The notes below the pieces were generated by a model. The model made no database searches and was not told where the DNA came from. It saw only the letters and a list, made by a program, of their open reading frames with translations. Shown piece after piece: positions 24,952-40,200 of a stretch of 64,000 nucleotides of DNA. This DNA is from Enoplosus armatus (lineage: Eukaryota > Chordata > Actinopteri > Centrarchiformes > Enoplosidae), in NCBI RefSeq assembly GCF_043641665.1, contig NC_092182.1, positions 13,454,956-13,518,955 of the forward strand. The letters run 5' to 3'. How positions within the stretch are numbered: position 1 is the stretch's first letter; the number at the start of each line of letters is the position of its first letter. The translations under genes were made by a program, and so were the position numbers.

Positions 24952-27900
24952 CGGGGGGTGGTGGCTGAATGACTAAACAAAGACCAATGGGACTTTCAAA
25001 ACTCTCCGTGTGTGATCTATTGTTATGAGCTTGTCAAATCACTGGCAGGCAGCTGAGCACCTCAGGTGGAGAGCAGAGAGGGTCAATCTCTGTACCTGTG
25101 GCTATTTGTGGAAATAGATTGGCTTGTCCAATAGCTGCTGTCAATTCTCATGAAGCTGAAGGACTTTCAGGACTTCATAGTTACACTTTCTTTTTCTGCC
25201 CCTTCACTCAGAAGTAGTAGTCACAGCAACGTGATGCGAGACTCACCGTACAGATTGATGTATCTGACACAGCTTTCAACGACAAGTGGGATTGGTTGAC
25301 CTGAATCCTGAAATGAAATGATATGAAGAAGACAATGCAAGACAAATACTATCAAAAAATGATACGTAACTAAAAGAATAAGTAACAAAGTATTTTGTGT
25401 AACTTTTATACAGTACTAATATTAACTATACGATGTTATATATAAGGGCCGGTCCTTTCAGTACATACAAATAATAAATCCCCTGTTCTACTTCATATTC
25501 ATTTAAGTGATGCGAGACAGGAGAAGTCTAATGCTCCATTTCGCCACATAAAAACCTAATGTCTCATAAACATCATAGATTGCCTCGGTTCATAAACATT
25601 TTATTAAGCAAATCTCATGAGAAGTGTAACACAAACAAAAACACTCAACATACAAGCAACTGTTATGAATAACCTGATGTCACAGAATACAAACAATTGT
25701 GGAAATTAGCAGCATGCAAGTGTAGCCCGAGCAGTAGCCAGCATATTTCTACTATTAGTCTAAACGTTTTAGTGCCCTTGCGCCCTGACCTATACTCTCC
25801 AACAACAGAGGTACCTGAATGCGGGTACGAGCATTCCTTCTTCCTCTGGGACAGAAAGCAGCAAGGCACAGAGTAGCAGAGGAAGAGAGGGCAGAGAAGC
25901 ACAAAGTTAGAAAAGCTCAGATGACGAATTACCTCTCTTGAGGTTAAAGAAGGCTTTAGCACAAGGACCGGCGATAGGAAAGCTAAGAGATGCAGTAAAA
26001 GGGTTGGGTGCAATGAGGGACAAAAGCAGACCCGCTGCCGTCTCCTGCTTCTCAGTCGTCTGAACAGAGACTGGATTTAGAAATAAAGCCAGAGATTGTA
26101 AATTGTTCTGGAGGGGAATAAAGAGACAGCTGACTGCCGCTCTGTCTGCACTGGCAGAGCCACGGAGGGGAGGAGCAGGATTAGAGGTTAAACAGAGGTG
26201 TTATATCATGATCAAGGGCAGCTGGAAGAGGGAGGAACAGAAGGCCAAAGTGAGGAAGAGAATGAGAGCGAAGGCTCGAGCTGCCTTCCCCTCCTGTTCC
26301 ACAAGGGCCGCTCAGTCATACACCACCACCACAGAGTACCTGGATGAAGGTCTCCATATTGCCGTTAAACAGCTTATGGTTATACATGGAGCGTGGCCTA
26401 GGCTTCCGCATTTTCTGTGGTTTAGGGGGAAGGGTGGGGGGCCTGGGAAATGATGGACAAGGGGAACAAAAAACACCATATTCTGTGAAAACTGTAGAAC
26501 CAAACATGGAGGTTCAAAAGCAGGTATGAAAAAACAGTTGCTTAAACAGAGCACTAAAAAATCCTCTGTTTGAGTAAAGCAATGGAAAAAGAGAAGAATC
26601 TTTTAATAGTTGAGGAAAAACCCAAAACCCAAAGTGACATGTTCCATTAAAAAAGGTCTTTTATCATGAAAGCCTGATGAAAGTCTGCTTTTTAATTGCT
26701 GCTGAGGGGTTTGTGTGTAGAAGACTCTACGTCTGGATCTTCAATAAAACACTTCCTGACTTACTAAAAACACAGCACATATTAATGAACATTAACAAGG
26801 CAAACATAATGTCATTCCATTAATAACATAAATCAAAATACAAAAAAACTGTAACCAACGTATTTGACAAGTTCAGTGAGATAAAGGTTATTTTAATATT
26901 TATGACAATCCTTTATGAAAGAAAGCACAACAACAATATGTTTTATGTCCTTTTTGGAAAGGACAATAACTACTGCAACACCGTGGCCAAGTCATGCCAC
27001 TTTAACATTAGTTTTATGTCTATATAGCATACTGAGCATGGCCTTTGTTCATCTGTAATATATACATATAAAGGACATCATACCTTGTAGTTCCACACTC
27101 AGCCCTTTCCCCTGTGGAAAAACACAAGAGGGACATGTTATATCTTTGTGGTACACATTATACAGACTCCAGTGTCCACCGTCACTGAAGGGTTTGATGA
27201 GAGACAACATGACTATTGAGGGAGCGATGAATGGAGCAGTGCTAACCCCATTCATTGGACAAAGCTATTGAGCAGTCGTCGCTGAAACCTCAGGGGACCC
27301 AGAGGACCCTGTGGGGTTATAGACCTCCTCTCAGAGCAAAGAATAGGGGGTGGCGGCTGCAGAGTGTGTATATGTTGGGGAGGGAGGGGTCCATCAGTGG
27401 TGACACTGAGCAATGTCTGTGCTGGTTCACTGAGTCTTTTGTTGCGGGTTTCCAACAACACACGCACGTTATAGACATGAACGCTGAGCATTTTGAAAGA
27501 AAACACAGTCTGCAAAGTCATCATCAAACCCAGCTACACTCTTTCTGGCTAATCTAAGAATATGTCAAATGTACTTCTGCTCATGATAACACACATCCTT
27601 AAAACAGAATACAGTTAATTCAAAGATGACCCATCTTTTCTTTATGAACTGAGTCTTTGTCTACCAGTGGCTGGATTATCAGCTGGAAGGGAGTCAGTGT
27701 ACAAAAACAAAAAAGCAACAATGGCACCAAAGCATTCCAACATTATTTCTTTATTCCACCTAAAACAATGGACAGAAAGAGCAAAGGCTAACCCATTTCT
27801 CAACACATCGTTCTGGCAGATGGGACAAGGTCTCTGGAGCATTCATGTGAAGAAACAACAGCACATTTCCCAGACATCATTCCTCTGAGTGATAGCCCTG

Positions 27901-30900
27901 TCTACCTCTGACCAACCAACCTCAAAATTACAACCAGTTTCTCAAGCATGAGCAAAAAAGTCCACGTCAATTTTCTCCTAATTTCATATCTAAAAGTGCC
28001 AGAGTCCCTCAGTGATAGAGAGATATAAACTCTATGAAGATAAAAGGTGGCAAACTCAAATCAAATTCACTGAACAAGGGAATTGATGACTCCTTATCTG
28101 GGAAACAAGGGCTGGCATTTCTCCTAGCTCCATCTTGTCTGGTGCCAGTGCCTGACATTATGTTTTTATTAATACATGCAGCAAGATGTAAACGCCATGT
28201 GGCACTCACCAGTCTCATCTTGCTCCCTCTGTCATGCCCACCAACAACCACGCACATACACAAACATAAACACGCTATTTTGGGTGCAAAGCAATGAGCT
28301 AACGAGCAAACCCTGATTGATCGCCTGAATAATTAAACACGGGTGGTACCTGGAGACGCCATATGCCATGTTCATACACTCTCTCAGCTGCTCCACCATG
28401 GACAGAGATTTGTCCAGAGATTGGTATGAACTATAATGTGAGTGTAAAAGCAGGCAGTCGGTAGTTTGAGTCCTGAAAGCTCGACAGAGCAAAATAAATT
28501 ATTAAGTAAGAGTTGACTGAATGAATGAATCCAAGGTGTGAAATATGGAAATATGCATGTGTGTTGCAAGGCCACAGCTGTCTGCGCCTGACTCCCTTTT
28601 CTATTAGGTGAACCCCTGATGCAGGAGCAGCTGCAGAAATGGGCCTGGGCCTGGTCCTGCTGATTGATTGGGCGTAAACTGTTCACGGCTGAGGTGACAA
28701 GGGGACCCCTGGGGAAGGGAGGGGCAGAGGGAAGCCTTTCTCTTACAGCCTGGAAATGGAAACCCCTCCCTGCGGCTATACCATATAGAGACTAACCGGA
28801 TAATGCTTAAACCAATGGAGATAAGTAGAAAGGGGAATGGATACCTCAGAGTAGATGTGGTCTGCTTTTTGAGTGATAGTTTTCCATTTGAATATCAACT
28901 CTCATTTCCTCTTTGCTTCCTGCTTCCCTATAAAAAATCAATGTCTTTGAAGCGTCCTATACCTCATTCCCTGCTGCCTATTAGATAAGACCCGTACCTC
29001 AATAACCCCGAAGGCAGCGATTTTACAGAGCTGTGGCAGGATTCTGTGGGTCATAATGACAGGACGAAATAACAGGTCAGGAGCACGCCATTAAAAGACA
29101 CCCAAGACAGATGAAGAGGAAAGACTCCTTACCTTCACCCAGTGTCTGCTTCAGTAAGTCATGCTTGGCCTGCAGCTTAATGATGAGGTTACTGCCATTC
29201 AGGTACTCCTTGAATTTCTAGACAGAGAGATGATGGCAACAATGAGCGAGCAGCAGCACTAATCCAGTCTAACATGAGCCCAGTCAAACAATTCAGTGTC
29301 GCTCAAATCAGCATAAATTCAATACAGTTTTAATTTAATTTGTATTTTCGGATCATGTGGAAATGATGACTGATGCCTTGATTTTGAAAAGCAGTGGAAA
29401 GCAAGAGTTCACAACAGGCCGGCAGCCATTAACAGTTTCAAAATCGACATGAACTCACTGAAAAGTAGAACATTTCAGTCTCCTGTTGGTTGGACCTCCG
29501 CTTGGCTACATTCAGCTTGCTCATGTAGGACTCGGAGGCCACAGACTTAATAGATTCAGTGGAGCGGCTGTGTTGGAAGGCATCCGACACGTCAAAGTCC
29601 TCCACCGTCAGCATGTCCTGCAGCGTCTGCATGGTGGCGTCCAAGGTCTTTCTCACCTGCACAGATGGGGGAACATAGAAAGGAAAGAAGATAACAAATG
29701 AAGCATCATATGTTAATCAGTCTTAGTCACATTTTACTTTTCGTGAGCGTAAAGGCTATTTTTCTCCAAGCCTTGATGGAACCAAAGTAACTGATGACAT
29801 CTTCAAGGGCAAGAGTGAGTGGTTTACAGCGTTAGCATATTTATATCAAAGACAAATTGACCCCTGAATGAAAAGTGACCTTGGACTGCACTGAAATGAC
29901 ACCAAGCAGCATCCAAATGTCAGTCCAGAGCAACAGACTAATACATGAAAATGACGAGTGCCTGGAAAAGATACAAATTGTACGTGAAATTACTGAAGAA
30001 GGCTTTTTGTTTAGGGCAGAGATTGATGAAGCTCATTTCCAGTAATGGCATGGCTCGTCCATTATCCTCCAGGGCACAAGACACAGGGAGACAGGGAAGA
30101 AGCAGAGCTATTGGCACAGGAGAGTCTAACAGGCCTTCCCTTGCAACCTTGTGTCTGTGTCCTCTCTTCATCACAAAATAAACACTTTCATATATAACTT
30201 CATAGAAAACACACAACATTGGCGCCGTGACAATCTAAATATATTCTGGGCTCCCACAGAGCAAGGGTCATCGGAGAGTAATTACAATGAGAACAGATGG
30301 TGATGTGGCCCTCCTACTTGGCTCTGGGGAAAATGACAGAGGGCTTTCTGTTTTTTTCCGGGGGGGGGGGGCTGAAGGTGAGGGTGGTGGTGCTGGACAG
30401 ACACAGAGCCATCATAAATCCTCACCTCCTCATTCTCAATCTTTAGAGTAGCTAAGCGAGACTGCAGTTGGTGGTAGCGCATCAGGAGTTCAGTCTGGAC
30501 AGGCTGCTGGGCGCTCACCTGGCACACCTGAGGAAGAGGAGGAGGAGGACACATGGGTTAGAACAGACAAAATTGATCCATCTGAAGTTTTACTTTGTAA
30601 AAAAAAAAATTCTTCAGGGATTCCAGATAAAGTGATAAACAAATGTTGCTGCAGCATTTAAAGGTCCTCACCTCATCTCCCATGTGTGGCAGGTACTCAA
30701 AGCGCATTGGAGGGCAGAACACCTGGTTATGCATATCCATGATCTTGTGCTTGTCACTGCGGGAATCCAGATTGTCCACTGCATTCTCTATGATATCCAG
30801 TCCCTCGTGGCGTGATGTCTCCAAGTTGTACTCGGCAGATAAGTAGGTCCTGAAAGTGCGTGCCAGGCTAGCGTGGTAGCCCAGGTCACAGCACTGTGGA

Positions 30901-33900
30901 GACAAAATAATAGATAAATAACCAGGAAAACATTTTGTAAATGTGGCAGTAGATGGATTAGCAAAATAAAAATCAGTAAATATATGTGTTCTTAAATTTG
31001 AAATGTAATCTGTAATTTAATGCCAGGCTGAAAAACAACTAGTGTTAAGTTGCTCTTTAACTTGACAAATCAATATACATTGTGGACAAATGTGAAAATT
31101 GTAAAGTCTGTTAGTTTGAGCACCTTCCATCATGTTAATGGTCTAAATCCCAAATTACGTCCTGCTGATCCTGGTTACCTTTCTAAAATAGAAGTACAGT
31201 TCACAGAATTACAGGAGCTAGTGCAGTAGGACACCAGGGATAATTACAGAGCCTTATCACACAGAGCTGCATGAAAGAACCTAATTAAGCGGAGGATGGT
31301 AGTGAGGAGGTTTAAAGGGAGCTTGAGGCAACTGACAGCTCTGTGACTCACTAAGTAAACGCTCTTTAGCGCTCTTTAGCACTGAGGAAGTAGTCTCTCT
31401 ACTTTGGTGCACAAGCCTCATTGCACCACTCAGTCAAAGTGGCTCAGCAGACTAAAGACTAAAGGGAGTAAATTAGCCTCGTTTTAAACAAGCAAACTGA
31501 GTGCGAACAAATTCATATCTGCAGCAGCAGCCCAGAGGAGCAGATAATCGGTTAGATACACTCTTTTATCCAAACACTGTTGACCACTTTCTCTTTTATA
31601 TTCTCATCTTTCTGTGCAAGCTGTGCAAACATACTGTGGTTTACATACGCTGCATATAGAGTACATTCATATTTGCAAATATTTCCACTTTATTTCATTT
31701 TTATGCTTAATTTCTATGCCCATGTTTACATAGGCTGCATTTTGTTTGGTTTTATTAATGTCTATTCCAGTCATCTTACCCTTAGCAATAATACTTTATA
31801 CATTCAGTTTAAAATGCAGTTTAATCTATTTTGCTGTATTTTAAAATGGACCATATGCTGCTGCAAAAATGTAATGTATGTAATATAATGTAATGTAAGT
31901 TTAACCATATTAAGCTTACATAAGTACAAGCTTAAAAATGTTACCATGCACGCACTACTGACCAACCTCACTCATCAATCATCAGTCCTGGTCAGTGCAG
32001 TGGTAGAATAAACTCAACATGTTGTTTGAAATTACACTTCAACAGTTTAAAGTCACTGATGCTGACTGACAAAGCTGACTTCTTGCTGCGTGGACGTCTG
32101 GTTTGATGTGTGGTGTGTAGTTACTCTGACAAGCGGACCCTTTTTCCTCCTCTGCCCCACTTGTGGCAGCCAAACCAGTCACGCTCACAATCCCGTTCCC
32201 TGCAGCTCAGCAGCATTTGGGATGACATGGACCTTTCAGTTTCAAGACACTGGACCCATCAAAGCTGCCCAGCAAAGAGGCGGGGATAGCCCTGAATCGG
32301 GTTCTCAGTATGTCCAGCCAGCCAACCAGAGACTCACTATTTATACTATTTCAACTGCAATTGTTTAAAATTGCAAGCAATGCTCATTATATTATAGAAA
32401 TCTCACTGAAATCATATGTTATCATGCCTGACCTGGAAAATGTGCATCTATCACTATGGCTAATGTAGTGCCGTATGGTGGTCTGGCCTCAAGGAAAAAT
32501 GTGACAAACAGGCCATTACCACACAGAGAGGGGGGAGGGGGGCATTTTTTGTTTGGTATAAACAGCCACAAAGTCCACATTCACTGCCATTTGTCACATA
32601 AATTACTTTTCGCTGAAAGATTCAACCTTGGCTTTTACTCATCAACAGTCAATGACAAAACACAACTATAAGACATAACTTGCAAACAAAACTGCCTAAT
32701 CTACATGGCACACAGACTACAATAACTACAGCACATGAAGAAGATCAGGAAAAAATAAACTAGTTCAAAGTGGATGCCCCTTTGTGTTGGCTGTGTGTGT
32801 GTAATGCGTAATAGTGGAACTGGAAGAAAATAAAATGGACAATGAAATGTCAAATGACAATGAGATTAGAAAGCAAATGTAACACAAAGTCTCACAGATA
32901 CAGAATGTTTCCAATGATCTTGTCTAAAATGTTCAATAAAGGCTTCCGTTTGTCTGCATGGTGACTGGTGGCAGGTCACCCGGGGCTGAGAGCCCAGTGC
33001 CAACCACATTAACTGCATTCATGCCTGCATAAACAGAGCCTCTGCTCACCAGCTGACTTTGAGCGGCTTCCAACCATTAGTGGTTTGCTAAACAAAGTCA
33101 TCCTTTTAAACACTGCTGATCAGACGTTCCAGCAGTGCTACCGGTTCATCATTTGAATAAAAGTGACGTCGTATTTAAGTGTAGGTTTTCTGGACATACA
33201 AAATGGGTATTATTGTAGGTAACAATGAAGGGAATATACACACATTAGGTAACAAACCTACAGCTTCTTGAGTGTTAGAAAGGCTGCTTCCTCTACTCTG
33301 ACCCATGAAAGAAGAGACCACAGAAGGACAGACAATAGCGAGAGAGTGTGGGTGTTTTTTTTACTTGGTGACAGTTAGAGGCAAGCGATCACAAGGACAT
33401 GCTGTGTTTGTCCCAGCAAAGCTCCCAAAAGCATCATCAACAAAAACAAATGAGTGAGGGTAAGGCCGAGGACATGGAGAGCGAAACCATTCTGTCAACA
33501 CTGATGGAGTCCTTTGAAATCCTCAGTCAAAAATGTCCTTCCGTAGCTGCACGATACTACAGATTGCTGAACTAATGTTCCTGTCAACGGCAGTCAGTCA
33601 CCAGCATATCAGTGCTAAGTTTGTTATGCAAAAATTAATAATGAAAAAAATGACAGGCAGAATGAGACATGGGAACAGATGGTGAGAAAAGCGACAGTGC
33701 TGCAGAGTTAAATCAACATCAGACATCCCAGCTGAGAGATGTAAACAAACACATGTGCCTAATGCATACTTACATCAATCATATCAGAGACGTCATGGAT
33801 GTAATATTTTGCCACAACTGCATTTGTTGCTGCCAGGTTCAACAAATAGTCATTCCGGGCTTTTGTGCATTTCAGCTTATTCTCTGAGTACTTGGCTTGC

Positions 33901-34226
33901 CTCTGGGGAGGAGAGAAGAGACAGAGCAGATGAGGGGAAAAACCATCAGTGCAGGAAAATCTAAGCAGTGGGGAGGGTTTGAGTGTGTGATCAGGCAGCT
34001 GCAGCTTTGGGACCATCAGACAGGTAGAGATGGCAGGGAAAGTTTGAAGAAACAGGCTCTAGAGAAGCTGCCTCTAGACAGATACGTGTTAAGTGGCACA
34101 GCCAGCATTTAGTCATTATTCTGTCTCTCAACACTTAAGTACCAGAAGCTGCAGAATGTGGATGCTGACAAAGAAGCACTGAAAGAGGCTTTGGCTTTAG
34201 TAAGTTGTGCTGTTTTAAAATGTGTT

Positions 34227-34270
<44 letters not shown>

Positions 34271-37200
34271 CAGCAGCCGGTTAGCTTAGCTTAGCATAAA
34301 GACTAGACACAGGGGGAAACAGCTAGCCTGACTCTGTCCAAAGATAATAAAACCCACCTACTAGCACCTCTAAAGCTCAGTGATCGACACGATATATCTC
34401 ATTTGTTTAATCCGTACAAAAACCGACGTGTAAAAGCAACAAGTGGGCAGATTTTGTTACCTTTGGGATAGCCGTTTCCCCCTGTTTCTAGTCTTTATGC
34501 TAAGCTCAGCTAACCAGCTGCTGGCTCCAGCTACATATTTACCGTACAGAGTGTATCAATCTTCTCATCTAACTCTCAGCAGTGAAGTGAATAAGCGCAT
34601 TCCCCAAAATGTTAATCTATTCCTTTAAAATACAATCCTAAAAGTATTTACACAGACTGCATATTAGAAGTAATGATGTCTTTGTGTTGAATTATACAAT
34701 TTTAACTTACATGGTTGGCAATCTGTGGGCCTGTGTGAATCCAGACATGCAATTGTACTTAGTACTAAAGAACATAAACGAAATAACAGCATTTTCCATG
34801 AAGTGACGTTTGGACTGAAAAAATACAACACATTGAATTTGGACTCGAGCTTAACAGTTTTGACAAAATAGTTACTTTACACAGACATTTTGCTCATTAT
34901 TTGAATTGTTTGTTTTTGCATTTCACTATGCGTGGACATTTCACTTACAATTCCACAAAGCCATTATGATGCAAATTTCAGCAGTGTGTTAGAGGGAAAG
35001 AGATTAACTTTTACTTCTTCCTCTCCCTCCTCCAACCTGTTTGCAGGCAGAGTAATGAGACAAAAGCTTAGAAGCAGGGAAAAAGGAGAATATTCATTGC
35101 TGTGTTATAAATAGTGTTCGGTTCCCAAGCCAAGCAGCATCTCTGAGGATAGCAGCCTGAGGAGGGAGAAACGCTGTCGTCCTGACAGCCTTTTGATTTC
35201 CTGCACCTGAGAGATAATGGGAGTTACATTTGCATGAAGAAATTCCAGAAGAAGATCCCGAATAAAAAATGTATGGAAGCATCTAAAGCACGGTGTGCTC
35301 CAGAGACCACCAGCCCTACACTGCTGGCAGAGAAGACTTTACACAAACTGGAAATCTGCATATGGTGGAAAGAGAGTTGGGTTATTGGCCGGGAGCACTG
35401 CTGTTTGCTCAGTGTGTATCTGGCTGCAGACCTACAGTCTGCTCCTGAGGGTTTCTGACATTATATTCCTGTCTGTCTGCTGCTCTTTCCTTCTCTCACT
35501 CTCTGCATGCGAGCCCAACAAATAGAACTGGTTCTCCATTTTCAGGACTAGACTCGTCTGACCTCCTCATTCAGCTTTGAGCAGAAGCTGCGTAACCTGC
35601 GATAACTGATTTTTTGGTCACAAGCAGTGAACATATTATCATATGTTGTTAGCATACTTTACACATCCAGCAGACATGGAGCAACATTAGCATTCATTTG
35701 GAGTCAAATTTCTGACCACCTGGCGAATAGAAATCCAATATTCACTCTTCCTTTAGCACTGATCTTGGTCACCGCTAACTCCTGAGGGAAATATCTGACT
35801 CTTGTTGTTAAATGTGCTGCTACGATCACCAGCTAGTCACTAACTTTGGCCATTTGTCATTTTGTGCTGGGCAGTATGTGTACAGTGGGTTTATAAAAAC
35901 AGCTGCCTGCTGTGACCAAAAATGACGGTACACACAACACTATCCATCCTTGGGCATACTGACCTTCTCTTTCATCTTCTCAATTTTCCTAACGAAGCCG
36001 CGTCTTGGTTGGCGGTCCTCGTGGCGCAGGAGGTTAACGTTGAGATCTCCGGACTTGCTGAACTGCTTCTCCTCCTGCTTCTCAGCATCTTTCAGCTTGC
36101 TCTCTGCGCTGATGCTCTCAGTGTGGTACATGTGGTATGTTTTCATCACCTGCGGGAGGAGAATCACAGATATTTAACAGCCTGACCATTAAAATGGCAT
36201 CTCATCATCACATTTTACAATATAGGTCAATATAGATTTAAAAGATGCTTCGCAGATGCTGTCAAACGATGGTAGAAAAAGAGACAAATCAGAGGATACG
36301 CTGGTTTCATCAACAGTGCATTGTACATTGCATAAAATTAGAGCTGCAACGATAAGTTGATTACGAATTTCAGACATTTTTCAAGCGAAAATGCCAAATA
36401 TTCTCCGCTTTTTTAGTAAATTGGATATCTTTGGGTTTGGACTGTTGGTCAGACAAAACAAGCAAATTGAAGACATCACCATGGGCTTTGAGAAATTGTT
36501 TTTAAACATTTTATGGACTATTAAATGATTAAACAGTAAAACGAGACAATGACAGTCAGATTAATAGATAATGAAAATATGTTACAGTCCTATATAAAAT
36601 AATAAATAGTGAACAGACTCATGCTGTCTGCAGTGATACATTCAAAAAGGTCTCATTAGTATTTTCATCAAGAGTCAGCCAGCCATAAATATGTAGCAGT
36701 GGCCACTGCTGGGAATTGTAAAAGGACACGTAAACAAGCCCTGAGTCAGTTCAGTCCACTCAGAAACTTTGAAAGAGGCTGTTTTTAAAGACAGACCAAC
36801 TTGAGAGTGGCGTTTCGTGATCATTACTTCACTCCATTATTGTCATTTAGGTCTAACGCAGGAAAAAGCAAACCACAAAGACACTTTTGTGCTCACATAC
36901 CCATTCACACAAGTACCCATACCTGTACATTAACTTACAATAGCAGTACTGTTGTGCTGATTCTGCCATATTCCCTCCAAACAATAAGGACATAAACAGG
37001 AAGGATTAAGGTCCTCAATGTCCTTTCCTTCCAAAATCTGGTTTGATTTGAGCTTTTTCATGGTGGCCTGGTGAATCAATTTGGGCGTCAATACAGCGGT
37101 AACACAGATGTCACTACATGTGGACTATTTTAAGTGAATCTAGGGGCCCAGGGTTGTGTGTGGTTCAGTCTTGGCTGTCAAATCTTCAACTCACCCCCTC

Positions 37201-40200
37201 ATCCCCTCCTCACTGTGGCTTTCCTGGCCCCTACATCATGTCTGCAGTAACTCTTCATCACCCCAGGCTTACTCATTTTCAGCTCTTTTGTGCAGCAGAG
37301 TGACAGCATTGTTTTCTGTGTTCTCTGCAGTTACCTCTTCACTTTGATCTCTACTTAGACACTCAGACACCCCACACACCACTACAACATGGCGATGACA
37401 AGACTGTAGTGACAGAAAACCCTCGTTAGACAAGACAGAAGCACCCTGAGTCTTCTTAAGTTGTCCCAGATGCTCGTTGAGAAAGTCTCTCCCCTTGGAA
37501 GCCCATTCTTAACCCTCGTAAAGGAATGTCCAGATGTGAGCTGCGTCTTCAAACGTCTCGAGCATTCAGAACTTTCTACAAACACCTCAGGATGTAAGAC
37601 AACATAAACAGTAATTTATTTGTTTCCTGTGTGTGAAGTAATGCTCGCTCGGTGCTGAACTTCAGCAGTAGGGTTCCTTTTATCTCTCATCAAAATCACA
37701 TGTTTTTACCGTTGGGTCACTCGTGACTATAATCCTTCACTGACCTCCAACACTGTGACAGTAATATTTACCAGTGCTGCCACTTGAAGAGGCTCTATTT
37801 ATTCCCCTCTCTGTGCTGGAATAAATATGACTCCTCTCCAGGCAGTGAAGGAACTCTTACAGCAACAGAGTGACAAAGAGCTGTAAGGCAAACACCTGAA
37901 AGTAAAATAAATAGATAAAAGCCACTAGTCTATTCTCAGAGTGACAAAGCTCGACATCGATGTAGCTACTCCACGAAAAGAGAAACTAGGCTAACACTGT
38001 GTTCCTCCCCAGGCTGTCAAACCGTTTCTTTCAGATTCTTCTGAAAATGTGCTAGATTTCCAGCCAACTTTGAACCATCTGGCTGCAGGACCTGCAGCTA
38101 AAGACACAAAGTAATTTGCAGGAAGACTGAGCTTCAGCTGTGTCTACAGGAGGTGTGTGTATAGCTGAGTCCTCTGACGACAGCCTCTGGCTATTTAACT
38201 CCTGAGCTGAGTCTCTGAGCTGGTGAAAGGAACCCAACTGTGAGAGGATGACGCGAGTTTTTCATAATGAATGCAAGGCCAGAAGTAGAAACTTCTTTTC
38301 AACATGAATCTAAATATTTAGGGATTTAAGCCCCTGACTAATCAAAACGACCCTGCTTCGACTCCGGCTGGGGTCCTTTGTTGCACTTCATCCCCCCATT
38401 GTCTCCTCTTAAAATATTCTCCTCTCTGACCACAGAAATCTGCATAGTGTGAGTCAGAAGGGTTTTTTTTAGTGATATCATGTTAAAATATAAGTGGGGC
38501 AAAAGACTAACTAAATCATTAGCAGAAAAAGCCCAGTGAGATGCAACTCCTCAATTTTAAGAGGGTCTACTTAAACCATTATATTTCACAACATAATTTA
38601 TATATGGTGGGTGATGCATGGGCAAGGACACAAATATGATGCCAAAAGGCATCACAGATTCTTTATTATAACAGTAGAAAGACATTTGTCAAAAAAATGA
38701 ACATTAAAAGAGCAACTTGATTAGATATAAATTTATTTTTAAATAGACCAAATGATATTATGGATATTTTTTGAGAAAGTTAAAATTTCACAATTATGCA
38801 CAAAATAAATCAGATTTTAGTTGTTTGAAATTCTAAAATATATAAATCTGATTAACAGTTGCTGAGGTTTTTTCCCCATATTGGCAGCAGCTGTGATATT
38901 TTGATATTTCTTTTTCAGCACTAACATGGTGCAGGTAAATAAACACTGCTGAGAAAACAATGATTGAATGACTACAAATGGATAAATGAATGAACGAATG
39001 AAAGCTACACCAGCACCCGGGCCTGAGAGAGAGATTGTCAGTGTTGTTGTTGTTGTTAACAAAAGAACAACCGTGTATGAGACTGAAGAGCAGACATCAG
39101 ACACAAGGTGGTGGATCAGAAAGATAAGATAAGCTTTATTGATCCCAGTGGGGATATTAAGTCTGCGTCGCAGGAAATTAAAACAGGTTCAAGCAAAGAA
39201 AACTGAATTTCACAGAGATATGTTGTTGAAAACAACGTCAGGAAGTGACCTGCTCCTATTTCTTATTTCAGACAACAGGATCTTCACTCTCACTAATAAT
39301 CCCGCTGTAGCGTCATACATATACTTACTTAAATATTTGAACAATAGCTTCAGCCCACAGTCTTACATCTCTCCCTTACCTCGCACTGAGCAGCCAGTGA
39401 TCCAAATGGGATTTCACAGTTTTCTTTCAGCAAAATGTGTTTTGTTGGCAGCCTGTGAAAACTGTTGGAAAATACCACAAGGCAGTCACCATGTGGCCAC
39501 GCTATTGATTTAGTTATTTCTGTAACAATCAAATACTAACAAGGGTGCAGTCATGAAAAACAACAATTTGTCTTTCCTCTAACAGACAGGCGTTACTGCA
39601 GCATGAGGGTCATGGAGGGGTGGATTCAGATTGGTCACTTCAGACTTTTATGCCTGCCTGTGCATTGTCAGGCTTTTCCACAGGTTATAATGGTAACTGG
39701 GAAAATCCTGTCATATAAATTATGCCAAGTCAGCTTCATTTGTAAAGTCGCTGATTATATTTGGTCCCAATGAGCTTCGAAATGTCAGCATTATGAGAAC
39801 AATGAATAAAAATATCATGATAACCCTAGACCCTCCACTGAGATTAATAAACACAAAAGTCGTTAAAATAAAAAAGGAAGAAACCATTGAAGTATGGTCA
39901 TGATGCGAGAAAACAATGATTAAGTGTGAAAACGTATGTGCTTTATAGACTAGCATGAAGTTATTAATTTTATCAGAAGTGATGTTTGTGTTGTGGCAGT
40001 AATACATTTTCCACCTTAGCTGTGAAGTTTCACACAACTCCCACAATCCTCGTCCCATATTTAGAAAGAACGAGGCTAAACGTCAACATTCGGAGTTTTA
40101 ATTTTCAGCCAGACTGCAGCTGAGGCCAAGTAGAGCATGAGAAGAAAGACCATCTGACTTTTATTATGCAGCATCATCCTCAGTCGGAGAGAGGGGAGAA

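Larger units (their letters stand above)
33903..35963 (-). other. srgap3: srgap3 intron 5
   Basis: This 2.1-kb intron carries a fold-back repeat at about 34268-34629 next to an (AT)n tract (34232-34266), and a second dispersed repeat at about 35640-35932 that ends about 30 bp from the exon 5 donor. Confidence 0.85.

Noticed and set aside
25792..25845. Possible extra exon in srgap3 intron 12 (acceptor GTCCCAG, donors after CATTCAG or TATAG)
   Set aside because: Mammalian srGAP genes have an alternative insert near the RhoGAP start, but the candidates here are 31 or 56 nt and would shift the frame between two phase-0 borders.
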